Shown here piece by piece: positions 53,338-60,689 of a stretch of DNA of 64,000 nucleotides. Position 1 is the first letter of the stretch. Each line of letters starts with the position of its first letter. The stretch spans positions 124,001 to 188,000 of the forward strand of contig OY970153.1 in NCBI GenBank assembly GCA_963706385.1, in the 5' to 3' direction. Both the position numbers and the translations under genes were made by a program. The notes under the pieces were generated by a model that did no database searches, was not told the DNA's origin, and saw nothing but the letters and a program-made list of their open reading frames with translations. This stretch comes from Poindextera sp963706385. Its GTDB lineage: Bacteria; Pseudomonadota; Alphaproteobacteria; Caulobacterales; Caulobacteraceae.

Positions 53338-55392
53338 ATGCCGGAAGATACGTTTCTGTCCGCGGTGCAGGACATCACGGCGGGAAAATGCAGCCTGGTG
53401 GAGCTGATCGGCGCCGCGGCCGCGCTCAAGGCGGCCAGCCAGATCAAGCTGGCCGAACAGCTCTACAAGGTGTGGATAGGGTTCAACCGCTCCGATCCTC
53501 AGCTGTACGTGGCCTATTTCAATTGTTCGAGCCTGCAAACCGAACTGGGCGACCTCGCGGCGGCGCAGGATTCGTTGAAGCAGGCGCTGGCGATCAATCC
53601 GAACTTCTATCCGGCCTATATCAACCTCGGCGGCCTCTTGGAGCGCACCGGCGCCACGGACCCGGCGCTGGCGCAGTGGCAATCGGTGACGACCCGGCTC
53701 GCGTCGGTCACCGGCTCGGCGATCGAACACAAGCTCACCGCGATCAAGCAGATCGGCCGGGTGATGATCGACCACCATCGTTCGGCGGCGGCCGAGGCCT
53801 GGCTGCGTCAGGCGCTGGACATCGCGCCGAACCAGCGGGACGTGCTCGAGCAGTTCGTCGCCTTGCGCATGGCCCAGTGCGAATGGCCGGTGATCGAACC
53901 GTGGGAGCGGGTCACGCGAAACGTGTTGATGACCGGCATCAGTCCGTTGTCGATGTCGGCCTATACGGACGACCCCCTGCTGCAACTGGCCACGGCGAAG
54001 CGCTATGTCGAGGTCGCGATCGACGACAGGCCCGACGCTCCCGACGCGGATCGGCGGGACGCCCCGATCGACCTGACCGGCCGGCGCCTGCGCGTCGGCT
54101 ATGTCTCGTCGGATCTGCGCGAACACGCCGTCGGCTACCTGATGGCCGAGCTGTTCGAGCTGCACGACAAGGCCGCGGTGGAGGTGTTCGCCTACTATTG
54201 CGGCCAGGGTCCGCAAGGCGATCTGAGCGCCCGCATCCGAACGGCGGCCGAGCATTGGGTCGACATCAACGGCATGGATGACGCCGCCGCGGCCCGCCAG
54301 ATCGCCGCCGATGGGATCGATATACTGGTGGACGTCAACGGCCTGACGCGCCACGCCCGCACGGGGGTGTTCGCCCGTCGGCCGGCGCCGATCCAGGTCA
54401 ACTGGCTGGGCTATCCCGGCACGATGGGCAGTCCATATCATCAGTATATCATCGCCGACGACTGGATTATCCCGCCGGAATCCGAGATTTATTACTCGGA
54501 AAAAGTTGTCCGTCTGCCCTGCTACCAGCCGAACGACCGCAAGCGGGCGGTCGTGGCGCAAGCGCCGAGTCGCGCCGATGTCGGCCTGCCGGACGAGGCC
54601 TTCGTGTATTGCTGCTTCAACGGGGCCCAGAAGTTCAGCAAATTCACCTTCGACCGCTGGCTGGAGATCTTGCGGCGCGCGCCGAACAGCGTGCTGTGGC
54701 TGCTGGAGGGCGAGGCGGACATCAACGCCCGCCTGGTCGGCTACGCGGAGGCCGGCGGCGTGGCGCGCGAGCGCCTGATCTTCGCGCCCAAGCAGGTCAA
54801 CGCCTACCACCTGGCGCGCTATCGGCTGGCCGACCTGTTCCTTGACACCTCGCCCTATGGCGCCCACACCACCGCCTCGGACGCGCTGTGGATGGGAGTT
54901 CCGGTCCTGACCCTGACCGGCCGCGGGTTCGCGGCGCGGGTGTGCGGCAGCCTGGTCCGGGCGGCGGGGCTTCCGGAGCTGATCTGCGAAAGCGGGGAGG
55001 AGTACGTCGAGCGCGCCGTGGCGCTGGCGTCGAACAAGGCCGACGTCGAGGCCTTGAAAGCCAAGCTGGAACAGAACCGGGACCGGTGCGTGCTGTTCGA
55101 CTTGGAAAGATTGGTCGAGAGCCTGGAAGGCCTCTACCGGGGCATGTGCGCGGACTATCAGGCCGGCAACATCCCGCGGCCGGATCTGAGAAACCTCGAG
55201 ACCTACCTGGCGGTCGGCGCCGAAGCGGATCACGAGGCGCGGGAGATGCGCGCCGTCCCGGACTATCACGGCTGGTATCGCGAGCGGCTGGAGGCGCGGC
55301 GCCGGAGCCGGCCGATTCCGCCGGACGCGCGGCTGTTGACCGAGGACCCCGCCGCCTCGGTCGCCCGGCGAGGGGCCAAGCGCCGGAGCTAG
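53338..55392 (+). CDS. TPR-containing GT41 (SPINDLY/OGT-like) glycosyltransferase
   Basis: This 684-residue protein has N-terminal TPR-like helices (LAEQLYKVWIGFNRSDPQLY, LAAAQDSLKQALAINPNFYP, AYINLGGLLERTG, WLRQALDIAPNQ) and then a GT41 domain of the O-GlcNAc transferase/SPINDLY type: RLRVGYVSSDLREHAVGYLM, ADGIDILVDVNGLTRHARTG, APIQVNWLGYPGTMGSPYH, DEAFVYCCFNGAQKFSKFTF and DTSPYGAHTTASDALWMGVP. Such enzymes transfer sugars to Ser/Thr or, in the HMW1C branch, to Asn in the cytoplasm. The ATG at 53338 has AGGA upstream. It follows the octapeptide-repeat gene by 170 bp and converges with UDP-glucuronate decarboxylase, sharing a CTAG. A flagellin-directed FlmG-like role is the alternative. Confidence 0.9.
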   Translation: MPEDTFLSAVQDITAGKCSLVELIGAAAALKAASQIKLAEQLYKVWIGFNRSDPQLYVAYFNCSSLQTELGDLAAAQDSLKQALAINPNFYPAYINLGGLLERTGATDPALAQWQSVTTRLASVTGSAIEHKLTAIKQIGRVMIDHHRSAAAEAWLRQALDIAPNQRDVLEQFVALRMAQCEWPVIEPWERVTRNVLMTGISPLSMSAYTDDPLLQLATAKRYVEVAIDDRPDAPDADRRDAPIDLTGRRLRVGYVSSDLREHAVGYLMAELFELHDKAAVEVFAYYCGQGPQGDLSARIRTAAEHWVDINGMDDAAAARQIAADGIDILVDVNGLTRHARTGVFARRPAPIQVNWLGYPGTMGSPYHQYIIADDWIIPPESEIYYSEKVVRLPCYQPNDRKRAVVAQAPSRADVGLPDEAFVYCCFNGAQKFSKFTFDRWLEILRRAPNSVLWLLEGEADINARLVGYAEAGGVARERLIFAPKQVNAYHLARYRLADLFLDTSPYGAHTTASDALWMGVPVLTLTGRGFAARVCGSLVRAAGLPELICESGEEYVERAVALASNKADVEALKAKLEQNRDRCVLFDLERLVESLEGLYRGMCADYQAGNIPRPDLRNLETYLAVGAEADHEAREMRAVPDYHGWYRERLEARRRSRPIPPDARLLTEDPAASVARRGAKRRS

Positions 55393-56348
55393 ACCGGGGC
55401 GTCCGCGCTCAGCAACTGGTCGAAATAGGCGATGGTCTTGCGCAGCCCTTCCTCCAGCGGGGTGACCGGCTCCCAGTCCAGGACTTGTTTGGCCTGCTCG
55501 ATATTCGGCTGGCGCTGGCGCGGATCGTCCTGGGGCAGGGGGCGGGCCACGATCCTGGACTTCGATCCGGTCAGCTCGATGACCATTTCGGCCAGCTGGC
55601 GGATGGTGAATTCGCGCGGATTGCCCAGATTGATCGGCCCGGTGACCTCGTCGTCGGTGGCCATCAGCCGGATGAAGGCCTCGACCAGGTCGTCGACATA
55701 GCAGAACGAGCGGGTCTGGGCGCCGTCGCCATAGACGGTGATGTCCTCGTCCCGCAGCGCCTGCATGATGAAGTTCGACACCACCCGCCCGTCGTTGGGG
55801 TGCATGCGCGGGCCGTAGGTGTTGAAGATTCGGGCCACCTTGATCCGCAGCCGGTGCTGGCGCCAGTAGTCGAAGAACAGCGTCTCGGCGCAGCGCTTGC
55901 CCTCGTCGTAGCAGGAGCGCGGCCCGATCGGATTGACGTTGCCCCAGTAGTCCTCGGTCTGCGGGTGGACGGCCGGGTCGCCATAGATTTCGGAGGTCGA
56001 GGCCTGGAAGATCTTGGCCCGCACCCGCTTGGCCAGGCCCAGCATGTTGATCGCCCCGTGGACGCTGGTCTTGGTGGTCTGGACCGGGTCGAACTGGTAG
56101 TGGATCGGGCTGGCGGGGCAGGCCAGGTTGTAGATCTGGTCGACCTCGACGAAGAGCGGGAAGGTCACGTCGTGGCGCATCAGCTCGAACCGCGGGCTGT
56201 CCAGCAGCGCCTCCACGTTGCGCCGCCGGCCGGTATAGAAATTGTCCACGCACAGCACGTCGTGACCCGCGGCCACCAGCCGTTCGCACAGGTGCGAGCC
56301 GAGAAAGCCGGCGCCGCCGGTGACCATGATGCGGGTCTGTTCAAGCAT
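55389..56348 (-). CDS. uxs: UDP-glucuronate decarboxylase (UDP-xylose synthase)
   Basis: This 319-residue extended SDR enzyme converts UDP-glucuronate to UDP-xylose. It has the NAD motif GGAGFLG (11-17), CVDNFYTGRRRNVE, YNLACPASPIHYQFDPVQT (typical of UXS), catalytic Thr/Ser in QASTSEIYGDP, and the Tyr-Lys pair in PRSCYDEGKRCAET, followed by ARIFNTYGPRMHPNDGRVV. Its TAG stop is the reverse complement of the TAG of the convergent glycosyltransferase gene within one CTAG palindrome (55389-55392). It could supply a donor sugar for that enzyme. Confidence 0.93.
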   Translation of the reverse strand: MLEQTRIMVTGGAGFLGSHLCERLVAAGHDVLCVDNFYTGRRRNVEALLDSPRFELMRHDVTFPLFVEVDQIYNLACPASPIHYQFDPVQTTKTSVHGAINMLGLAKRVRAKIFQASTSEIYGDPAVHPQTEDYWGNVNPIGPRSCYDEGKRCAETLFFDYWRQHRLRIKVARIFNTYGPRMHPNDGRVVSNFIMQALRDEDITVYGDGAQTRSFCYVDDLVEAFIRLMATDDEVTGPINLGNPREFTIRQLAEMVIELTGSKSRIVARPLPQDDPRQRQPNIEQAKQVLDWEPVTPLEEGLRKTIAYFDQLLSADAPV

Positions 56349-56558
56349 CGGCGCGCGCTCCCTCTGGGGACCGGGCGGAATCCGGATGTCTCGCCCATGC
56401 CTGGTTAGCCTGAGTCCCGCCCGCGGCGTCGATGGAATGTTCGCGGCCTACGGCTCGAACGAGGAGCCGGCGAAGGCGCGCCCTCGCGATCTCGCCATTT
56501 GACACCGTCGCGATTTGTCGCGCAGGGTTTCGCCGTCGAAATGCGATGGGAGGTTGCA

Positions 56559-56948
56559 ATGAAGACCTTGCTCGGACTTGTGACGATCGCGGTGTTGCTG
56601 GGAGCGGCCTCGCGGGGGCAGGCGCATGGACCCGGCGGGGTCGGCGGCGCGCGCCCTTCGTTCATCCCCACCACGACGATTCCGCCGGGCGCCGTCGTGG
56701 GACCCCAGACGCTGCCGCACGGCGGTTCGCTGATCAACAACGGCACGATCAATGGCGGGGCGAGCACCGGCGTGACGGCCCTGGGCCCGGCGCCGGTGAC
56801 CATCACCAACAACGGGGTGATCACATCGAGCACCCAGGGCGTGTCCACCTCCGGAAACACCTCCAGCACGATCACCAACGCCGGAACGATCGCGGTCCAG
56901 GCCGCGGGCGCCGCGGCGGCCGGAATCAGCCAGACCGTCGGCCCCTGA
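56559..56948 (+). CDS. Small secreted protein with autotransporter-like repeats
   Basis: This 129-residue protein starts MKTLLGLVTIAVLLGAASRG with a signal peptide ending QA. After a Gly/Pro region it has three short beta-solenoid-type repeats, SLINNGTINGGAST, VTITNNGVITSSTQG and STITNAGTIAVQAAG, a pattern known from autotransporter passenger domains. It has no translocator domain and ends soon after the repeats (SQTVGP). GGGAGG lies six bases before the ATG. It may be a small surface or periplasmic protein or the shortened remains of a larger one. It contains NNGT/NTS-type sequons. Confidence 0.7.
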   Translation: MKTLLGLVTIAVLLGAASRGQAHGPGGVGGARPSFIPTTTIPPGAVVGPQTLPHGGSLINNGTINGGASTGVTALGPAPVTITNNGVITSSTQGVSTSGNTSSTITNAGTIAVQAAGAAAAGISQTVGP

Positions 56949-57029
56949 GCGGAGGTTTCCGGCGATAGATTGATGGGTGACTTTGATGGGTGACGGGTGC
57001 TCCTGTCCCCGCATTCGCGCTTGGCGCTG

Positions 57030-58721
57030 TCACGCCGACCTGGCCTGATCGGCGCGCGCGGCCAGCAGAGCCGGCCGCGCCGGGTCGATCTCGATGGCTC
57101 TGCCGCTGCGGCTCGATTCGACGCTCTGGGCGGAGGCCCGTTTGACCGCATGCGTGGCCGCCCAAGTCCGCAGTTGCTCGATCTCTTCGCGCCGGAGCTT
57201 GGCGATCAGCACCAGGTTGCCGGCGACCGCTTCCAAATCCGCCATCGACAGACAGGGAGTCCCGCCCTGCTCGCGGGCTCGATTAAAGCTCACGATCAAG
57301 GCCTCGTTGATCCAGGCCTCGATTTCCGCGCCGGTCATCGACACGCCGGGCCCATGCGTATACGGGCCGGACAAGGTTGTCAGACGATCGAGGTCGAATG
57401 CATCCGGGTCTTTCTTGGCTTGACGCAGGTGTATCTCGATGATCGCGCGCCGCTCGGCGTCGGTGGGCAAATCGACGAAGAACACCTCGTCAAAACGCCC
57501 CTTGCGCAACAGTTCGGGCGGCAGCAGGGAAATCTCGTTGGCTGTCGCGAAGACGAAGACGGATTTCTTCTTCTCTTCGAGCCAGGTCAGAAAACTGCCG
57601 AGCACACGAAGCGAAACGCCGCTGTCCCCGATATGATCGCCATTGCGCGGTAGGGCCTTCTCGATTTCATCGACCCAGACCACGCAGGGCGCGACCGCTT
57701 CGCATGTGGCGATGGCGTGACGCATGTGCTCTTCCGAAGAGCCCACCAGCGAGGAATAGATCTTGCCGACATCGAAGCGGATGAGGGGCAGACGCCAGGA
57801 AGCCGCCACGCATTTCGCCGCCAGAGACTTCCCGCAGCCGGGCACCCCCGTGAGCAACACGCCTTTGGGCACATGGACGCCAAAACTTTGCGCGGCGGGG
57901 GTGAGGGACGCGCTATGGACATCAAGCCAGCGCTTGAGCTCGTCGAGCCCACCGATGTCGGCTAATGAAAGGCCGTGTGTGTCATAGTAGTCCAGTATGC
58001 CGCTCTGGCGGATAATCTGACGCTTTTGCGCGACAATCCATTCGACGTCCGAATAGTCGAGACGGCCGTCCGAGACGATGGCCTTGGCCAGGGCATTCTC
58101 GATCTCGACCATGGTGAGGCCGAGCGAGGCGTCGACGAGCGCTTCCACGAGCTGGCGCGGATCGCCGACCGCCCCGAACTTGATGTCGTGAATCTTCTTC
58201 ACGAAATCGCCAATGAACGCCGCGATTTCGTGACGGTCCGGCATCGGAAAGTCGATAACGGTGACTTCCTTCTCGAGTTCTATGGGTACGCCCGCCGATG
58301 GCGAAAGGATAAGACAGCTCGCGTTGTATCCCTTGGTTCGAATACTCACCGCCAGGTCGCGCAAGCGGCGTCGATAGAGCGGGCTCGCCTGCGGAAGATT
58401 GAGATAGGGGAGCGGGTCAAGCAATATAAAGACCGCGTTCCTATGTTGCTCGGCCAGCTTTTCCATATAGTCGAGCGCGGCGGCGAGATCGTTCAGGTCC
58501 GAGGATTGCGCGGGCTGACGGTGCTGGTTGTATTCCACGATCCCGCGGCTCGTGCTCCAGACAAATAGCGCCTTTTTGCGTTCGCCGCAGAGTTCGGAGA
58601 TCGCCGCGATGGCGCGATCCTCCTCATGCGTGACAATGTGGATCAGCGGATAATGCGCGCGCAGCAGCTCGTCGAGCTCATGAATGAAGGCCTGTCGCGC
58701 GTTTTGCGCGGAATCGATCAT
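57030..58721 (-). CDS. AAA family ATPase, Ycf46-type
   Basis: This 563-residue protein has an N-terminal domain of about 250 residues (IHIVTHEEDRAIAAISELCG, SSDLNDLAAALDYMEKLAEQ) and a C-terminal AAA domain with Walker A GVPGCGKSLAAKCVA, Walker B CVVWVDEIEKAL, sensor-1 FVFATANEISLLPPELLRKG and arginine RFDEVFFVDLP. This is the Ycf46 family, known from cyanobacteria, plastids and many proteobacteria, with roles proposed in carbon-stress responses. It is monocistronic. Codon and base usage appear a little less GC-biased than the neighbours. Confidence 0.9.
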   Translation of the reverse strand: MIDSAQNARQAFIHELDELLRAHYPLIHIVTHEEDRAIAAISELCGERKKALFVWSTSRGIVEYNQHRQPAQSSDLNDLAAALDYMEKLAEQHRNAVFILLDPLPYLNLPQASPLYRRRLRDLAVSIRTKGYNASCLILSPSAGVPIELEKEVTVIDFPMPDRHEIAAFIGDFVKKIHDIKFGAVGDPRQLVEALVDASLGLTMVEIENALAKAIVSDGRLDYSDVEWIVAQKRQIIRQSGILDYYDTHGLSLADIGGLDELKRWLDVHSASLTPAAQSFGVHVPKGVLLTGVPGCGKSLAAKCVAASWRLPLIRFDVGKIYSSLVGSSEEHMRHAIATCEAVAPCVVWVDEIEKALPRNGDHIGDSGVSLRVLGSFLTWLEEKKKSVFVFATANEISLLPPELLRKGRFDEVFFVDLPTDAERRAIIEIHLRQAKKDPDAFDLDRLTTLSGPYTHGPGVSMTGAEIEAWINEALIVSFNRAREQGGTPCLSMADLEAVAGNLVLIAKLRREEIEQLRTWAATHAVKRASAQSVESSRSGRAIEIDPARPALLAARADQARSA

Positions 58722-58857
58722 GTCCGATGTCCTTGCCGACGACGCGGGCGCCGAGTCTGTCCCGGTTCACAGAACTTCAACCCATGGATTATGCGCCGAT
58801 AGGTTTAAGGAAGGCTTGTGAGTCCCCTTTGGCGAGCGCCACTGTCACCTTGTCGAT

Positions 58858-58975
58858 GGGCAAGCGCGCGACGAGCGCCTGAACGCGGAGGTCTTCGCCA
58901 CCATGGCCGAAGCCCGCGCCGTGATCGAACGGTGGCGGCTCGACCACAGCACGCCGTTCATCAGCGTGCGCCTGG
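58858..58975 (+). pseudogene. Remnant of an IS3-family transposase (OrfB C-terminal part)
   Basis: The frame reads DERLNAEVFATMAEARAVI then ERWRLDHSTPF, matching the conserved R-D-E-x-L-N-x-x-x-F...A-R-x-x-I-x-x-W-R-x-D-Y region near the end of IS3-type OrfB. GGCAAG just upstream fits the preceding G-K motif only after a one-base shift. No terminal repeats or other transposase parts are present. The remaining DNA in 58722-59117 holds only the hairpin at 59004. Confidence 0.65.
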
Positions 58976-59003
58976 CGGCGGCTTCGGGGAACGGTGACAG
59001 GGA

Positions 59004-59029
59004 ACGGTGACAGGTTATCCTGTCACCGT
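59004..59029. repeat. REP-like perfect hairpin
   Basis: ACGGTGACAGG-TTAT-CCTGTCACCGT is a perfect 11-bp stem with a four-base loop; an extra direct copy ACGGTGACAGG begins at 58991. There is no T-run, so it is more like a REP-type palindrome than a terminator. Confidence 0.65.
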
Positions 59030-59117
59030 CTGCTCGTGCGCCGGATTCCGGATTCCGTGGATCCAGCGACAGCATCTCAAACCGAAGCCGGCCCGCTCAC
59101 GACCACCGTCATCCCCT

Positions 59118-59191
59118 TGGAGGCCTGGCCCGGAATCGAACCGGGGTGCGCGGATTTGCAGTCCGCTGCGTAACCACTCCGCCACCAGGCC
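59118..59191 (-). tRNA. tRNA-Cys (GCA)
   Basis: On the minus strand the gene starts GGCCTGGTGGCGGAGTGG, has the anticodon stem GCGGA-CTGCAAA-TCCGC with anticodon GCA, T loop GGTTCGATTCC and ends CCAGGCCT with encoded CCA. All arms pair; length 74. Confidence 0.97.
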
Positions 59192-59384
59192 ACCGCGCGG
59201 GGAGGGGCCTTGGCCGGCCCGCGGGAGGGCGATGGCTAGCATGAAGCCGCCGCGCCGGGCAATGGTGGGCCGGCCGCATTGCCTTGGCGCTGAGAGCCGC
59301 CCTATAAGCGGCGGCGAAGCAACCTGAACTGCCCCTGGGACCGCCCTCGCGGTCGCTCCGGGGCGGCAGCCCGCCGAGGCCGTC

Positions 59385-59957
59385 ATGACGATCGATTTCG
59401 ACGCCGCGCGCCAGATCATGGTCGACAGCCAGGTGCGCGCCAACGACGTGCCCGACCTGACCATCCAGCACGCCATGCGCCGGGTGGCGCGCGAGCGCTT
59501 CGTTCCCGAGGGCAAGGGCTTTCTGGCCTATGCCGACGCCGAGGTCGAATATGCGCCGGGCCGCTGGCTCTTGCGCCCGCGCGACGTGGCCAAGGCGCTG
59601 CAGGCGCTGAGGCCGCGCGCCGGCGAGCGCGCCCTGGCGATCGCCGCGCCCTATGCGGGCGCGGTGCTGGAGGCGATGGGGCTGAGCCTCACCCGCCACG
59701 ACGCCGGCGATCTGAAGCGCCCGCCGGCGGGGGTCTTCGACGTGATCGTCTGCGAGGGCGCGGTCGCCGCCGTTCCGCCGGCCTGGCTTTCGGCCCTGGC
59801 CCTCGGCGGGCGGCTGGCGGTGGTGGTGCGCGAGGGGCCGGTGGGCCGGCTGCGGCTCTATCTGCGATCCGAGGCCGACCTCGGCTGGCGCGAGGCGTTC
59901 GACGCCACCCCGCCGTTCCTGGCCGGCTTCGAGCCCGAGACCCGCTTCGCCTTCTGA
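59385..59957 (+). CDS. Protein-L-isoaspartate O-methyltransferase-like protein
   Basis: This 190-residue protein begins MTIDFDAARQIMVDSQVRAN and has the PCMT pattern VPDLTIQHAMRRVARERFVP and YADAEVEYAPGRWLLRPRDV. The usual SAM motif I (G-x-G-x-G) is degenerate here (ALAIAAPYAGAVLEAMG), so activity is doubtful. VFDVIVCEGAVAAVPPAWL and LALGGRLAVVVREG are the following strands. This short divergent form precedes popZ and valS. GAGG lies six bases before the ATG. Confidence 0.82.
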   Translation: MTIDFDAARQIMVDSQVRANDVPDLTIQHAMRRVARERFVPEGKGFLAYADAEVEYAPGRWLLRPRDVAKALQALRPRAGERALAIAAPYAGAVLEAMGLSLTRHDAGDLKRPPAGVFDVIVCEGAVAAVPPAWLSALALGGRLAVVVREGPVGRLRLYLRSEADLGWREAFDATPPFLAGFEPETRFAF

Positions 59958-60083
59958 AATTCGTCGCGCGCGCGTCCGGCGGACGCGAAAGACGAATGAG
60001 CCGTCGAACGGAAATTGCAGGAACGCGCAACCGCGCTTAGGCTGTCCGAATCGATCCTTCAGCTCTCCGACGATGGCCCGCCG

Positions 60084-60596
60084 ATGTCCGAATCGAACGC
60101 CGTGGAACCCACCATGGAGGAAATCCTGGCCTCCATCCGGCGGATCATTTCCGAGGACGAGGACCCGGCCAAGGCCGGGGCCGCCCTGCCGATTCCCGAA
60201 GACGAGTCCGCGCCGGCCGCCGCCGCGCCCGCGCCCGCGCCCCAGCCGGAAGCAGAGGCGGATGACGACGTGCTCGAACTGACCGAGCGCGCGCATGAGC
60301 CGGGCGAAGCGGTCGCGCGGGTGGGCGATCTGGATGTCTATCCCGCCGAGCCGCTCTCCCCGATGCCCGACGGCGAGCCGCTGGTCAGCGCACCGGTGGC
60401 GGCCGAGGCGGGCGCCGTGTTTGGCAACCTGGCCCACCGCGTCGCCCTACCCAAGGAGGGCCGCACGCTGGAGGACTTGGTCCGCGAGATGCTGAACCCC
60501 CTGCTCAAGGCCTGGCTGGACCAGCACCTGCCGGCCATCGTCCAGACCAAGGTGGAAGAGGAAGTCGAGCGTATCGCGCGCCGCCACGGGGGCTGA
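60084..60596 (+). CDS. popZ: Polar organizing protein PopZ
   Basis: PopZ self-assembles into a polar matrix that anchors chromosome centromeres through ParB and recruits cell-cycle proteins. The 170-residue protein has the conserved N-terminal helix EPTMEEILASIRRIISEDE (9-27), an acidic Pro/Ala-rich disordered region (about 40-100), and the C-terminal oligomerisation helices EGRTLEDLVREMLNPLLKAW and QHLPAIVQTKVEEEVERIAR (about 129-166). The ATG at 60084 is the start of this conserved part; the frame upstream to 60015 is not conserved-looking. valS follows after 93 bp, an order shared with Caulobacter. Confidence 0.95.
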   Translation: MSESNAVEPTMEEILASIRRIISEDEDPAKAGAALPIPEDESAPAAAAPAPAPQPEAEADDDVLELTERAHEPGEAVARVGDLDVYPAEPLSPMPDGEPLVSAPVAAEAGAVFGNLAHRVALPKEGRTLEDLVREMLNPLLKAWLDQHLPAIVQTKVEEEVERIARRHGG

Positions 60597-60689
60597 GCGG
60601 GCGAGCCGAGGACAGGCGTAAGTCAATCCTTGCTTCTGTCTGAGTCCCTGGCCCTTTCGCCGGGCGGGGCGGGGATATAGATCACCGCC

